A program made the position numbers and the translations under genes. A model generated the notes under the pieces. The model was not told where the DNA came from, made no database searches, and was given only the letters and a program-made list of their open reading frames with translations. This document shows, in pieces, positions 22,770 to 32,509 of a stretch of 64,000 bases of DNA (position 1 is its first letter; each line of letters opens with the position of its first letter). The stretch covers positions 1 to 64,000 of the forward strand of contig JAADGL010000030.1 of assembly GCA_013152385.1 (NCBI GenBank), in the 5' to 3' direction. This stretch comes from Acidobacteriota bacterium. Lineage in GTDB: Bacteria; Acidobacteriota; Holophagae; Thermotomaculales; Thermotomaculaceae.

Positions 22770-23606
22770 TCAAAAACGGTATGCCGCAGCAGTATTGTGA
22801 AAGAAAGTAGGGACAATAAAAAGTTTTTTCCCGGAAATATACCCCAGATCAGCGGCATTGATATGCTGCCCGGCGGTGTCCAGAAGCAGGGTATATGCGC
22901 TGTCGGGGCCCGCAATACCGGTATGCCCCTTCCAGTCGGAGGTGAGAAAACGCCGGTTTCCCAGCGGAATCAGCCCATCCACACCGTATTTTGACCGGGC
23001 AATAACCCGCATTCTGCCGGTTTTGAAGCTGACAGCGGCAATGGTGCCGTTCCGGCCGCTGCCCACAATGAGGGTATTTCCGGAAACTGCCAGTCCGTTG
23101 GGGCCGGGAACCCGCTTGTCCTTAAACCAGAGAGAAAGCGATTTTCCGTTAAAACGGTAAACGGCGCTGACTGCCGAAGAATCCGAGACATAGATAGTGC
23201 CATCCGGGCCCAGAACAACATCATTGAGAAATTGGGCCCCCGGCGCGGGGTAGCGGGCAATGATTTTCCCTGTTTCAATGTTAATTTCCACCAATACATC
23301 AATATCAGAGACAAACAGTCTGCTGCCTGCGACAGCAGCCCCTTTCGGAGCGTTGAGGCCGGAAACCCATTTGAGCCGCAGAACGGTCCCGTCCGGCTTT
23401 AACTTTGAGATAAACCCGTTTCCGTCCTTCGCCGCAGGGGAACCGTTAATACAGGAAGCATAAAGAACATTTCGCCTCGCATCATAGTTGACCGATTCAA
23501 CAGTGGTCAGAACAGGGGCGGTTTCCCAGACTTTTGTTACCTTGTTCCCGGTAAATCCCGGAACGGTTAAAAAAACAAGCAACAAGGGTACAATGCTCTT
23601 CTTCAT
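22770..23606 (-). CDS. Exported beta-propeller protein, SMP-30/gluconolactonase-like
   Basis: The 278 residues begin with a signal peptide (1-19) and form repeated four-strand blades. Blade motifs include FLNDVVLGPDGTIYVSDS and GPNGLAVSGNTLIVG, the style of SMP-30/gluconolactonase and NHL propellers. Proteins of this fold bind calcium or hydrolyse lactones, but no diagnostic active-site set is certain here. The start follows AGAGGAGG. It lies 33 bases downstream of the M48 protease gene and may share its transcript. Confidence 0.8.
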   Translation of the reverse strand: MKKSIVPLLLVFLTVPGFTGNKVTKVWETAPVLTTVESVNYDARRNVLYASCINGSPAAKDGNGFISKLKPDGTVLRLKWVSGLNAPKGAAVAGSRLFVSDIDVLVEINIETGKIIARYPAPGAQFLNDVVLGPDGTIYVSDSSAVSAVYRFNGKSLSLWFKDKRVPGPNGLAVSGNTLIVGSGRNGTIAAVSFKTGRMRVIARSKYGVDGLIPLGNRRFLTSDWKGHTGIAGPDSAYTLLLDTAGQHINAADLGYISGKKLFIVPTFFHNTAAAYRF

Positions 23607-23639
23607 TTTTTCCTCCTCTTTCGGATGGATACCGGCACA

Positions 23640-24998
23640 TCAGCTTCCCGACGCTGTCCGCTGTTTTATAAATCCCCAGCTCACAAGACGGTTTCTGGCA
23701 TAATCCGCCTGTTCCCCGGAACGCACCACCGACAGAAAACGCTGGTATTCGGCGGCGGCAAGCCGCCGGTGCCCCATTCCTTCCTGAGACAATCCCATGA
23801 AGAATACCGTATTGGGGTTACCGGGCAGTAATTTCTCATACTGATCAAAATCAGCATATGCTCTGGCGTACTGTTTCATGGAAAGTGCCGCCACACCGGC
23901 GACATGATGAGCCTGAGCCTCACCGGGATACACAGACTCCGCTTTTTTGGCATAGAGTTCCGCACGGGCAAAATTCTTTTTCGCCAACTGCAATTTTGCC
24001 ATCAGGGTCAGTCCGGCATAGTCCCGGGGTGCCAGTTTCAACCCTTTTTTTATCTGGTTTTCCGCTTCATTATAGTTTTTCCGGGTCATTGCCAGTGCAC
24101 CGTTTTCAAATGATTCGATGGCGGGTTTTAATCTCCGGAGTTTTACGGTATGGTCCATAAAGCGTTCCCGGAAAAACGGAAGTTTTGTTTTATCCGCATA
24201 CAATGCCGCCACACGTTCTTTTGCCGTTGCCAACCGCTCCGAACTCATGGGGTGGGAGGCGAACATCCGTTCGATAAAACCGGGATTCCGTTTAGACATG
24301 TTTTGAAGTACGTCCATCAGCTGCACCATCCCCTCCGGGTTATATCCGCTTCGAACCATATATTCCATTCCCAGCCGGTCTGCCTGCCGTTCATCGTTCC
24401 GGCTGTAATGGGCCAGCAGTGCGCCGGCACCCACCGCGCCGAGGCCGGCGGCCAGCGGCGCATATTTTTTGTTCTTTTCCGCAACCACAACAGTTCCGAT
24501 TGCCAGGGCAACGCCGAGCAGCATTTTTTTCGTCATCTGCTGTGCCGTGTGCCTGGCATTGACATGGCCGATTTCATGGCCAAGAAGAGCCGCCAGTTCG
24601 GCTTCGTTCCCCAGCGTCACCAGCAGCCCCCGTGTGGTGGCGATGCTGCCGCCGGGGAAAGCGTAGGCATTGGCATAACAGGCATTGACGCAGCGAAAGG
24701 AATAGGGCATATCGGGGCGGTGGGAATGGGATGCAATTTTCAACCCCACTCCGGAAATGTAGCGGTTTAAGCTATTGTCCTGTACCGCCCCGTAATCAGC
24801 TGAAAACTGGTGCGGAGAACTCTCTTTATCCAGAGCGATCTCCTGTTCCCTTGATACCAACATCAGCTGCTGTTTTCCAGTCACCGGATTCACCACACAG
24901 CCCACTGCGAAAGCGGTGCCGGCAAGGGCCGAAACGCAAAGAAATTCCCGCCGGGTCAACTTCCCGGAAGCTGAAAAAGACTCCAAACAGACCGGCAT
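23640..24998 (-). CDS. M48-family metalloprotease with TPR domain (BepA-like lipoprotein)
   Basis: The 452-residue protease has the zinc motif HEIGH (141-145), with the distal glutamate in NDERQADRLGMEYM. The N-terminus has twin arginines before a hydrophobic run (TRREFL) ending AFAVGC, so it is probably a Tat- or Sec-exported lipoprotein with Cys34. Residues ~300-440 are TPR-like repeats. BepA in E. coli degrades or assembles outer-membrane proteins such as LptD, and this arrangement suggests the same role. It lies 81 bases after tolB on the same strand. The start follows GGAGGGG. Confidence 0.88.
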   Translation of the reverse strand: MPVCLESFSASGKLTRREFLCVSALAGTAFAVGCVVNPVTGKQQLMLVSREQEIALDKESSPHQFSADYGAVQDNSLNRYISGVGLKIASHSHRPDMPYSFRCVNACYANAYAFPGGSIATTRGLLVTLGNEAELAALLGHEIGHVNARHTAQQMTKKMLLGVALAIGTVVVAEKNKKYAPLAAGLGAVGAGALLAHYSRNDERQADRLGMEYMVRSGYNPEGMVQLMDVLQNMSKRNPGFIERMFASHPMSSERLATAKERVAALYADKTKLPFFRERFMDHTVKLRRLKPAIESFENGALAMTRKNYNEAENQIKKGLKLAPRDYAGLTLMAKLQLAKKNFARAELYAKKAESVYPGEAQAHHVAGVAALSMKQYARAYADFDQYEKLLPGNPNTVFFMGLSQEGMGHRRLAAAEYQRFLSVVRSGEQADYARNRLVSWGFIKQRTASGS

Positions 24999-25079
24999 TT
25001 TCCCCTCCGTTCACTCACGTTTTTCACAGTATACAACAAAAACAGCCAAAACAGGCGAAGACGGGGCACATGGCGTCGC

Positions 25080-26357
25080 TCAACGGACCCAGAACGGGCA
25101 GGTATTGTTTCCCTTTTTCGTAAGCTGAAGCAAGCCGGTGCCATTCACATTCATAGAGTAAAGCTGCCAGGAACCGCTGCGGTTGGATGAAAAGACAATT
25201 CGCCGCCCGTCGGGACTCCACGCCGGATATTCATTGGAGCCATCTCCGTGGGTCAAACGGATATTTTTGTCCGCCGCAATGTTGTAAATAAAGATATCAA
25301 ATTTGTTGTTGAACATGGCAACATAGGCAACCCGGCTTCCGTCCGGTGACCAGGCCGGAGAATCATTGTATGAACCCATTGTGTTCAAACGCCGGATATT
25401 CAGGCCATCCCGGTCCATTACGTAAATCCGCGGCGCACCATAACGATCGGAGGTAAATACGATTTCCTTTCCGTTTGGAGAAAAACGGGGAGAGGTGTCA
25501 ATGGCAATATGGTGGGTAAGCCTTGTTGTTGTCTTGGTTGCAATGTTATAGACATAGATATCGGTATTTCCGTCTTTTGAAGCACTGAACAGCAGCCATT
25601 TTCCGTCCGGAGAAAAATCCGGTGTGGAACCGATTCCCTCTGCATGGTAAATGGTTTCAATTCCTTTTCCCACCGTCATAAGAAACAGGTCGGGGTTGTG
25701 GTTCCGGAAAGAAGTAAACGCGATTCGTTTCCGGTCAGGGGAAATGGCCGGAAAAATCGTCGTACTGTTGATTTTTGTCAGTTGTCGTAAATCATCTCCG
25801 TTGTAGTCCATGATAAAAATTTCCCGGTGTCCGGTTCGGTCGGAGACAAATGCGATGCGGGAATTGGTTATCCCGCGTTTTCCGGTAAACACAAAAATGA
25901 CATCATCGGCAAAAGAATGAATCAGTTTTTTCAGCAGGCCGGTTTCCCCCCGATAGCGGCGGGTGATGATCTTTTTGCAGGTTTTCGCGTCGGTAACCAC
26001 ACCGGTGAAGAGAATCTGCCCGCCTTTCTCGGAACGGATTTCTCCGGTGATCAGAACTTTGGCCCCAACCGATAGAAAAGCTTCACAATTTTTTACATTT
26101 TCCGGTGCGGCCGGAGAGGGGACAAGGTTCATATTTTTTTCCGGTATCACATGAAAAACACCGGTAAGCTGAAGGTCACGGGAGAGGAGTTTCCGGCAAT
26201 TTTCTTTTGTGACGGCATCCGCTCCGTCTCCGGTAAAGCCGGCAATGCCGATTTCAATGAGGTCAAGGCCTTTTGTGGACAATGTCAATTCAAATTCCTG
26301 CTGGGCAAGAACCGGTAATCCGATTATGAGCATCAGAAAAACAATTGTACGTTTCAT
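25080..26357 (-). CDS. tolB: TolB periplasmic propeller protein
   Basis: The 425 residues match TolB: signal peptide (1-18, ending VLA), an N-terminal alpha/beta domain (to ~165) and a six-bladed propeller of PD40 repeats. The repeats show SPDGKWLLFSASKDGNTDIY and NPDLFLM-like blade motifs and end near residue 420. TolB passes between Pal and the TolA system during cell constriction. It is the last gene of tolQ-tolR-tolA-tolB. No pal follows; the M48 protease gene is next. Confidence 0.95.
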   Translation of the reverse strand: MKRTIVFLMLIIGLPVLAQQEFELTLSTKGLDLIEIGIAGFTGDGADAVTKENCRKLLSRDLQLTGVFHVIPEKNMNLVPSPAAPENVKNCEAFLSVGAKVLITGEIRSEKGGQILFTGVVTDAKTCKKIITRRYRGETGLLKKLIHSFADDVIFVFTGKRGITNSRIAFVSDRTGHREIFIMDYNGDDLRQLTKINSTTIFPAISPDRKRIAFTSFRNHNPDLFLMTVGKGIETIYHAEGIGSTPDFSPDGKWLLFSASKDGNTDIYVYNIATKTTTRLTHHIAIDTSPRFSPNGKEIVFTSDRYGAPRIYVMDRDGLNIRRLNTMGSYNDSPAWSPDGSRVAYVAMFNNKFDIFIYNIAADKNIRLTHGDGSNEYPAWSPDGRRIVFSSNRSGSWQLYSMNVNGTGLLQLTKKGNNTCPFWVR

Positions 26358-26359
26358 AT

Positions 26360-27124
26360 TTACTCCTCGTAGTTGAACAGGATGTGAATCCCCAAATTTT
26401 TTCCGGTATAGCCCTCGGGAAGCGGCGGCAGCGGGCTGGACGCGGTTACCGCCCGCAGTGCCAGTCTGTCCAGGCCCACATCCCCGCTGGATATTTCAAT
26501 CATGGCGCCGACAATGCTGCCGTCCCGTTCTATCCGGAAAAAAACCTTAACCTTTCCCTTTCCAATATAACTCCGCTCCCAGTTTCGGCCAATCCTGTCC
26601 TGAACAATGGACAGGTAGTAGGAATATTCAAAATTCGCGCCGTCCACATCGAAAACAGTACCGTGCCCGCTGAATCCCACCCGTTTCGGCCCACCGGAAG
26701 CAACCGGCTGCAGACGACTCTCAACCTTTGTCGCCGGGGCCGGCTTGATTTTTTTCTGATGTTTTTCCGTGTTCAGTCCCACAATTTTTTTTCGGGCTGG
26801 TTTCACCGGATGTTTTTTCCGAACCACTGTTTTAACCGCCGGTTTTGTCTGTTGTTTTTCAGGTATTTTCTTCTGTGGTTTTTCCGTCACAACCTTTGCT
26901 TTTTTTACTTCGGTATTGGTGTTGTCGACAGTGGCAAGCGTGGCAATGGACACACGGTATACTTTTGGTTCCCGAAGAACCCGGTTTCTTGCCACCAGCA
27001 CTCCCAGAACCACAATCAATCCCACCACAATGTGCAGCAGAACGGAAATAACGGAAAATGTCCGGCCGCCGGGTTCAAGTGTTTTTCTTTTTTCAATAAT
27101 GATATTAACGCCGATTCTGGCCAT
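26360..27124 (-). CDS. TolA/TonB-like energy-transducing protein
   Basis: The 254 residues have a short cytoplasmic head, one membrane helix (about 22-45) and a lysine/proline-rich periplasmic stretch (~70-150, for example [11 protein letters not shown]). The C-terminal TonB/TolA-type domain (160-254) contains [18 protein letters not shown] and [12 protein letters not shown]. The C-domain sequence is TonB-like, while the Tol gene order argues for a TolA role. It overlaps tolR by 20 bases and ends two bases before tolB. In two-membrane bacteria of many phyla such TonB-type proteins serve as TolA. Confidence 0.88.
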   Translation of the reverse strand: MARIGVNIIIEKRKTLEPGGRTFSVISVLLHIVVGLIVVLGVLVARNRVLREPKVYRVSIATLATVDNTNTEVKKAKVVTEKPQKKIPEKQQTKPAVKTVVRKKHPVKPARKKIVGLNTEKHQKKIKPAPATKVESRLQPVASGGPKRVGFSGHGTVFDVDGANFEYSYYLSIVQDRIGRNWERSYIGKGKVKVFFRIERDGSIVGAMIEISSGDVGLDRLALRAVTASSPLPPLPEGYTGKNLGIHILFNYEE

Positions 27125-27536
27125 TTTCTTCTTCCTCCGTCGGGAGGGTCACCAGCGCCACGTTTTCAATCCCCGCTTTTTTCAGCCGTCCGATAAGGGC
27201 GATCACGTCCCCGTAGGGAAGCGATTTGTCTGCTTTAAGAAACACTTCTTTTTTCATCATTGCCAGCTTACTCATCTTCTCGGTAAAAAGTTTCGGATGA
27301 ATAATATCGTTGTTGATGTACAGTTTTTTATCCGCTGTCAGGGTAATCACCACCCGCTGCCCTTCCAGCGCCGCTCCGGTAGTGGTTTCCGGAAGGTTTA
27401 CATCAATCCCGCTTTGCATCATGGGGGCAGAGACCATGAAAATAATCAGGAGAACCAGAATCACGTCCACCAGAGGGGTAACGTTGATTTCTGCCAGTCC
27501 GCGATGTTCACCGGATTGACGGATATGTCCTGTCAT
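27105..27536 (-). CDS. tolR: TolR/ExbD biopolymer transport protein
   Basis: The 143 residues show the ExbD/TolR layout: a short N-terminus, one helix with the key Asp ([19 protein letters not shown], about 18-36) and a periplasmic domain. The aspartate in PLVDV is the proton-path residue. It follows tolQ directly and overlaps the tolA-like gene by 20 bases. Confidence 0.94.
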   Translation of the reverse strand: MTGHIRQSGEHRGLAEINVTPLVDVILVLLIIFMVSAPMMQSGIDVNLPETTTGAALEGQRVVITLTADKKLYINNDIIHPKLFTEKMSKLAMMKKEVFLKADKSLPYGDVIALIGRLKKAGIENVALVTLPTEEEENGQNRR

Positions 27537-28208
27537 TTAACTGAAATTCCGTTCCACTATCCCGAGAAATTCCAACGTGAAATCCTCGATTTCAGCGGAA
27601 ATGGTACGAATTTTGTTGACATAATGATTGTAGCCCCAGAGTGCGGGAATGGCCACCGCCAGTCCGGCGGCAGTGGCAATGAGGGCTTCGGAAATTCCCG
27701 GCGCCACCGCAACCAGAGACGCGGTTTTCTGAATTCCAATCCGTTGAAAAGCGTCAATTACTCCCCAAACCGTTCCGAACAGGCCGACAAACGGTGCCGC
27801 GGCGGCGGTGGTGGCAAGGAAGTTCAGCGTTTTTTCAAACCGGCCCAGTTCCACAATCTTCGCCCTGTCCAGTACACGGGCAATGGCTTCCAGATTCCGG
27901 ATTTTGGGTTTCCCCGGATCTCCCGGATTCTGGTACTTCAACTGGTAATTCAGCTCGCTGAATCCCGCAAGAAAGAGGCCGGCTTCCGGGCTGTAAAGAT
28001 GTTCCCGGCATGCCTCTTTTACTTCCAGAAATTTATTCGAGTTGCGGAAAAGGTTTAAAAAGGAGTCGGAATGACGCTTTGCCCGGCGAATCTGAAAACT
28101 CTTTTGAACAATCACCTTCCACGAGCCGATGGACAAAATCAGCAGTATCAGAATCACCAGCTGAGAAACCGGGCCCGCACTTTTCAGCATTGACAGAATA
28201 TCAAACAT
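27537..28208 (-). CDS. tolQ: TolQ/ExbB proton channel protein
   Basis: The 223 residues have three membrane helices (about 13-35, 125-150 and 165-190). The family motif region ATTAAAAPFVGLFGTVWGV is followed by GISEALIATAAGLAVAIPA. It forms the proton channel with TolR. Its ATG lies inside the end of coaD (8-base overlap) after GGAGGG, so coaD and the Tol genes share a transcript. Confidence 0.95.
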   Translation of the reverse strand: MFDILSMLKSAGPVSQLVILILLILSIGSWKVIVQKSFQIRRAKRHSDSFLNLFRNSNKFLEVKEACREHLYSPEAGLFLAGFSELNYQLKYQNPGDPGKPKIRNLEAIARVLDRAKIVELGRFEKTLNFLATTAAAAPFVGLFGTVWGVIDAFQRIGIQKTASLVAVAPGISEALIATAAGLAVAIPALWGYNHYVNKIRTISAEIEDFTLEFLGIVERNFS

Positions 28209-28698
28209 GGGACTTCCCTCCGCATTTTGCTTTCAGCCGGTCTTCCACAAAGCCCGGGACAAAAGCAGAAACATCTCCTCCGAAGCTGGCCACTTCCCGA
28301 ACCAGCTTAGACGAGAGATAAGAAAACCGTTCATCCGGCATCATGAAAACAGTATCCACCTGCTTCAGCAGTTTGCGGTTCATCAATGCCATCTGAAATT
28401 CATATTCAAAATCAGAGATTGCCCGAATTCCCCGTAAAATGGCATCGGCACCGCATTCCTGAACATAGTTTACCAGAAGTCCATTAAAACTCGTCACTTC
28501 AATCCGGGAAGGCAGGGTGTTCTTTGTTGCTTCGGAAATCATATCCATTCGTTCCCGAACCGAGAACATGGTGTTTTTCTGCCTGTTCACCAGCACTGCC
28601 ACAATCACCCGGTCAAAGAGTTTCAGACCCCTTGAAATAATGTCCAGATGCCCATTGGTCACCGGGTCAAAAGTGCCGGGGTAAACGGCAGTTCTCAT
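28201..28698 (-). CDS. coaD: Phosphopantetheine adenylyltransferase
   Basis: This enzyme makes dephospho-CoA from 4'-phosphopantetheine and ATP. The 165 residues open RTAVYPGTFDPVTNGHLDII with the GTFDPxTxGH nucleotide motif. The FNGLLVNY and RGIRAISDFEYEFQMA motifs follow, then YLSSKLVREVASFGG. The ATG at 28698 is used, five bases after GGAGAG. A TTG five codons before it has no support. It overlaps tolQ. Confidence 0.96.
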   Translation of the reverse strand: MRTAVYPGTFDPVTNGHLDIISRGLKLFDRVIVAVLVNRQKNTMFSVRERMDMISEATKNTLPSRIEVTSFNGLLVNYVQECGADAILRGIRAISDFEYEFQMALMNRKLLKQVDTVFMMPDERFSYLSSKLVREVASFGGDVSAFVPGFVEDRLKAKCGGKSHV

Positions 28699-28726
28699 GG
28701 TATCTCTCCGCAACCGGCAGAGTTTC

Positions 28727-29815
28727 TCATTTTGTCCCTTCCTTTACCGGCGTCTTTACCGGCTTTGCCCCGGCAGGTTTCCTTTCCGCTTTCGGAACAT
28801 CCATTTTTTCAAGTGCTTTTGAAGCTGCCAGATTTTCCAGAAACCGGTTAATGTCAATCATGGAAAGTGTTCCGTTATCCGACATGGGAACAATGGATAT
28901 TTTCTTTCCCTTCAGTGCGTCAGCCAGGCGCTTTGCCACCACATTGCGGCCACCGGTTCCGGTAAGGGCCCGGTTCAGTTCAGCCAAAGAAACAGCCAGT
29001 GCTTTTTTCTGCGCGAAAACCGCTTCCGCCTGTTTCTCCGCCGCATAGAGAATGGCATCCCCTTTCAACTTTGCCCGGTTCATCTCTCCCTTTGCATCTT
29101 CAATTACCCGGTTGGCCCCGGCGCTGGCATCAAACACCCTGCGTTTAACATCTTCTTTTGCCGCCGCGGCGAGGGAGGTATATTCCCGGGCTTTCTGGTC
29201 ATACAATTTCCGGTCTTCAATGGCTTTCTGATAGTCCGGGGCAAAACGGTAATCATTCACCAGCACATCCGTCACCTCAATTCCAAACGGGGCCAACGCC
29301 TGATTCAACAGCTTCTTCCCTTCTTTTACCTCTTTTTCCCGCTTTTCCGCATCATAAAACTCTTCCGATGACAATTTACCGAATGCAAAACGCAGAATTC
29401 CCCGGGCAATGGGGCGAACCGCTGTCTCTTCAATTACCGGAATACGCTCTCCGACGTTTTTCACCGTCCGCCAGGCATTTTCCGGGTCCACCCGCCAGCT
29501 CACCGTAATGTCCACCCAGAGATTGTTCCCGTCGGAGGTTTTCAGTTTTAAGTCGTCGGCACGGGGGATTGACCCCTCTCCGGATTTTCTTGTCATTTCC
29601 AGCTTATGTTCCGTTTTGTTCAGCACACTGAATCCGCTGAACGGCGGAATGTAGACATGGTAACCGGTTCCATACACCTGTCTGTCCACACCGGTTTCCC
29701 CGGTAAAGGAAAAATAGGTCGTTTTTACCCCGACTTCATTGGTATCCACCCGGGCACATCCCGTTGCCAATGACAGCAACAGCAAAACAACAAAGAAAAG
29801 AACCGCCTGTTTCAT
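28727..29815 (-). CDS. SPFH/prohibitin-domain lipoprotein
   Basis: The 362 residues have a lipoprotein-type signal (LATGC, Cys20), an SPFH domain (about 25-220) and a long charged helix with an AAAKEDVKRRVFDASAG stretch. The C-terminal tail is lysine- and proline-rich. It resembles HflC/prohibitin proteins, which scaffold membrane domains and control proteases such as FtsH, but a lipobox is unusual for HflC. Its start overlaps the neighbouring SPFH gene by four bases. The two are probably partners, like HflK and HflC. Confidence 0.85.
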   Translation of the reverse strand: MKQAVLFFVVLLLLSLATGCARVDTNEVGVKTTYFSFTGETGVDRQVYGTGYHVYIPPFSGFSVLNKTEHKLEMTRKSGEGSIPRADDLKLKTSDGNNLWVDITVSWRVDPENAWRTVKNVGERIPVIEETAVRPIARGILRFAFGKLSSEEFYDAEKREKEVKEGKKLLNQALAPFGIEVTDVLVNDYRFAPDYQKAIEDRKLYDQKAREYTSLAAAAKEDVKRRVFDASAGANRVIEDAKGEMNRAKLKGDAILYAAEKQAEAVFAQKKALAVSLAELNRALTGTGGRNVVAKRLADALKGKKISIVPMSDNGTLSMIDINRFLENLAASKALEKMDVPKAERKPAGAKPVKTPVKEGTK

Positions 29816-30816
29816 TTCTCCACCCCTGTCAATTTCAACAGGGATTTCAAATCCAGCGGATTCACCCCCTGTTTTCCTCCGGACTGAACGACAATTTTAT
29901 CCAGCCCCTTCAGAACATCCACCATTTCAAGGGCAACAATCCGCTGCCCGCCGGGGCCGGCCATGGCCTTCGCAATGAGGGCGTCCCCTTTTGCTTTTGC
30001 AGTTTGAATCAACTGATCCGCCTTTGCCTGTTTCAGTTCCAGATAAAGCCTGGCATCCGCCCGAATCTTCTTAGCTTCCGCATCGCCCCGGGCAGCTTCC
30101 ACCTTCGCCATTGCCTTCCCCATAGCCTGAATCCGTGCAACCTCGGCAGCCGCTTTACTGGAAGCGGAACGGGACTTATTCAACAATGCGGTCTGGTCCG
30201 CCAGTTTACGGTCTTCAATGGCTTTTTCATATTCCGGCTGATAGTGAAAGTCCCGAATCAAAAGCTGAACCGCTTCTATTCCATTTGATTTAAGCCTGCG
30301 GTTGAATTCAGCCATTGCTTCTTTTGCTTTGCTTTCCCGTTCCTCCGCATTGTAAAAACCCTCGGCGTTGAGTTCCCCCAGTTTGTATTTCAAAACCGCG
30401 ATAAACTCCGGCCGTACCTTGCGCCGGAGAAAGTCATGCCCCAGGGAAGACAGCAGCCGGGGCGCACCGGACGGCGCAACTCTGTAAAGCAGTGTCGCAT
30501 CCACATAAATGGTTGTACCGTCACTGGTCTGAATGTCCACATTGTCATTGCCGGGACGATCTCCCCGCCCCGGAACGGATGTCAGCTCCAATTTCTGAAT
30601 GCGGCCGGGGAAAATGTCCAGTTTTTCCGCAACCGGAAGAATCAGATAAAGACCGGGATTCAACGCCTTTTGCTCAATTCCTTTTTTCCCGGTAACAGGG
30701 AAAAGCCGGGTTTTCACTCCGATCTCTCCACGCTCCACCTTTTTCAGGCCCAGCACAAGGACCGGTACAATAATCAATAACAGTATCAGAAAGAAGCCAA
30801 GCACTTTCTTACGCAT
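29812..30816 (-). CDS. SPFH/prohibitin-domain membrane protein
   Basis: The 334 residues have one N-terminal membrane helix (about 3-22), an SPFH domain (GEIGVKTRLFPVTGKKG onward) and an alanine-rich coiled helix (~200-265). The chosen ATG at 30816 overlaps the recN stop by eight bases. A TTG four codons earlier is possible. It is a paralogue of the next gene; both share the DFHYQPEYEKAIEDRKL-type segment before the coil. Together they should build a membrane-anchored ring on one face of the inner membrane. Confidence 0.88.
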   Translation of the reverse strand: MRKKVLGFFLILLLIIVPVLVLGLKKVERGEIGVKTRLFPVTGKKGIEQKALNPGLYLILPVAEKLDIFPGRIQKLELTSVPGRGDRPGNDNVDIQTSDGTTIYVDATLLYRVAPSGAPRLLSSLGHDFLRRKVRPEFIAVLKYKLGELNAEGFYNAEERESKAKEAMAEFNRRLKSNGIEAVQLLIRDFHYQPEYEKAIEDRKLADQTALLNKSRSASSKAAAEVARIQAMGKAMAKVEAARGDAEAKKIRADARLYLELKQAKADQLIQTAKAKGDALIAKAMAGPGGQRIVALEMVDVLKGLDKIVVQSGGKQGVNPLDLKSLLKLTGVEK

Positions 30817-32509
30817 CGTTTCCCCCAATCAATTCAGCGGCGTGTTTTAATGCGGTTTCGGTAATCTCGCGGCCGCCGGTCATCCGCGCGATCTCCTGAA
30901 GGCGCTGTTCTTTTGATAGAAATTGTACCATTGTACAGGTACGTCCTTCAACAACCGTTTTTGTTACGGAAAAATGAAAGCGGGCCGCTGCCGCCACCTG
31001 TCCGAGGTGTGTCACGCAAAAGACCTGTTTTCTTCCGGATAATTCCTTTAACTTTGCAGCCAGTGAAACCGCGGCATGGCCTCCGATTCCGGCATCCACC
31101 TCATCAAATACCGCGGTGCTCCGGTCGTCATCATCCACACAAATCACTTTTACCGCCAGCATAATACGGGAAATCTCACCGCCGGAAGCGACTTTTACCA
31201 GCGGTTTCAACTCCTCCCCCACATTGGGGGAAATCAACAGCTCCCCGTCGTCCAGCCCCCCGTTTCCGTGGGGAAACGAGAGGATCTCTTCCGGCGAAAG
31301 CGGCTGTGCCGGGGCAGGCTGAAATTGAAATTGAATTCTAATATCCGGCATCGCCAAATCCGACAATTCCCTCTTCAATTTTCCGGCAAACGCCGCAACG
31401 GATTTTCTCCGTTTTTCAGAAATTCTGCCTGCAAGGTCCCACCATTCTTTATGGGCCGCCACCAGGCGTTCTTCCTGTTCTTTAATACGGAATTCCAGTT
31501 CTTCCAAATCACTTAACCGTTTCCGGCAGGCCTCAAGGTGGCCCATTATTTCTTCGTAACTGTCTCCGTATTTCCGCTGAATCCGCTCGATTTCCACCAG
31601 ACGGTTTTCAATTTCATCCAGGGACAACCCGGTCTCCTCCATCTCCATCCCCATTTCCGAAATATCCTGTTCCAGTTCAGTCAACAGTGTTACCGCCTGA
31701 TTCAATGGTTCGAGGTAGGGTTGAAAACGGGATTGAAGGGAAGCCACCTCCGCCACCTGATCAGCCAGACGGGGCAGAAGAGAAGTCAGGCCGCCCTGGT
31801 CTCCATCTGAAAACAGATCCTGCATTTCACGAAGCAATTCACTGATTTTCCCCGCGTTTTTCAAAAAAGATTTCCTCTCCAGCAATGTGGAAAGTTCATC
31901 CGCCTGAAGTCCGGCTTCTTCAATTTCTTTAATTTGAAACCGGAGCATATCAATTTCCTGATTTTTTTCCTTTTCATTGAGCAAAAGGGCTTGATAATCC
32001 TGTTTTGCCTTTCGAAGTCCTGAAGTCAATTTCCCCAGAACTTCCAGCTCTCCCCCGACCTTCGCGAACGCGTCCAGAAAGCCGAGATGATTTTCCGGTT
32101 GAAGCAGCAGCTGCTGGTCATTCTGGGAATGAATCTGAACCAGTTCCCGGCCAATCTCCGCCAAACGGGTCAGGGGAACCAGCTCACCGTTGATAAACGC
32201 ACGGCTTTGCGCCGTCCGATGGATAACCCGCTTTACTTCCAGCCTGTCCCCGACAGGAAAACCTCCGGCTTCAAGAACGGCACGCACGCCCTTTGAGATG
32301 TCGGTAAAAATCCCTTCAACAACAGCTCTGTCCTCTCCGGTTCGTATCATCTCCCGATAAGCACGCCCACCTGACAACAGCCCCAAAGCATCCACAATAA
32401 TTGATTTCCCGGCACCGGTCTCTCCTGTCATTACATTGAAGCCCGGGCCCGGTTCAATTTCAAGATCATCGGCTATCGCCAGACCGCGGATATGCAGATA
32501 GCTCAGCAT
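30809..32509 (-). CDS. recN: DNA repair protein RecN
   Basis: The 566 residues fit RecN, an SMC-like ATPase for double-strand break repair. It has Walker A GETGAGKS (29-36), a coiled-coil middle (about 160-370) and the C-terminal ATPase half with VASGGEISRIMLAVKV and FDEVDAGIGGHAA. Both ends are complete and the length is normal. It overlaps the histidine kinase gene by seven bases and the SPFH gene by eight, so all are co-transcribed. Confidence 0.96.
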   Translation of the reverse strand: MLSYLHIRGLAIADDLEIEPGPGFNVMTGETGAGKSIIVDALGLLSGGRAYREMIRTGEDRAVVEGIFTDISKGVRAVLEAGGFPVGDRLEVKRVIHRTAQSRAFINGELVPLTRLAEIGRELVQIHSQNDQQLLLQPENHLGFLDAFAKVGGELEVLGKLTSGLRKAKQDYQALLLNEKEKNQEIDMLRFQIKEIEEAGLQADELSTLLERKSFLKNAGKISELLREMQDLFSDGDQGGLTSLLPRLADQVAEVASLQSRFQPYLEPLNQAVTLLTELEQDISEMGMEMEETGLSLDEIENRLVEIERIQRKYGDSYEEIMGHLEACRKRLSDLEELEFRIKEQEERLVAAHKEWWDLAGRISEKRRKSVAAFAGKLKRELSDLAMPDIRIQFQFQPAPAQPLSPEEILSFPHGNGGLDDGELLISPNVGEELKPLVKVASGGEISRIMLAVKVICVDDDDRSTAVFDEVDAGIGGHAAVSLAAKLKELSGRKQVFCVTHLGQVAAAARFHFSVTKTVVEGRTCTMVQFLSKEQRLQEIARMTGGREITETALKHAAELIGGNDA

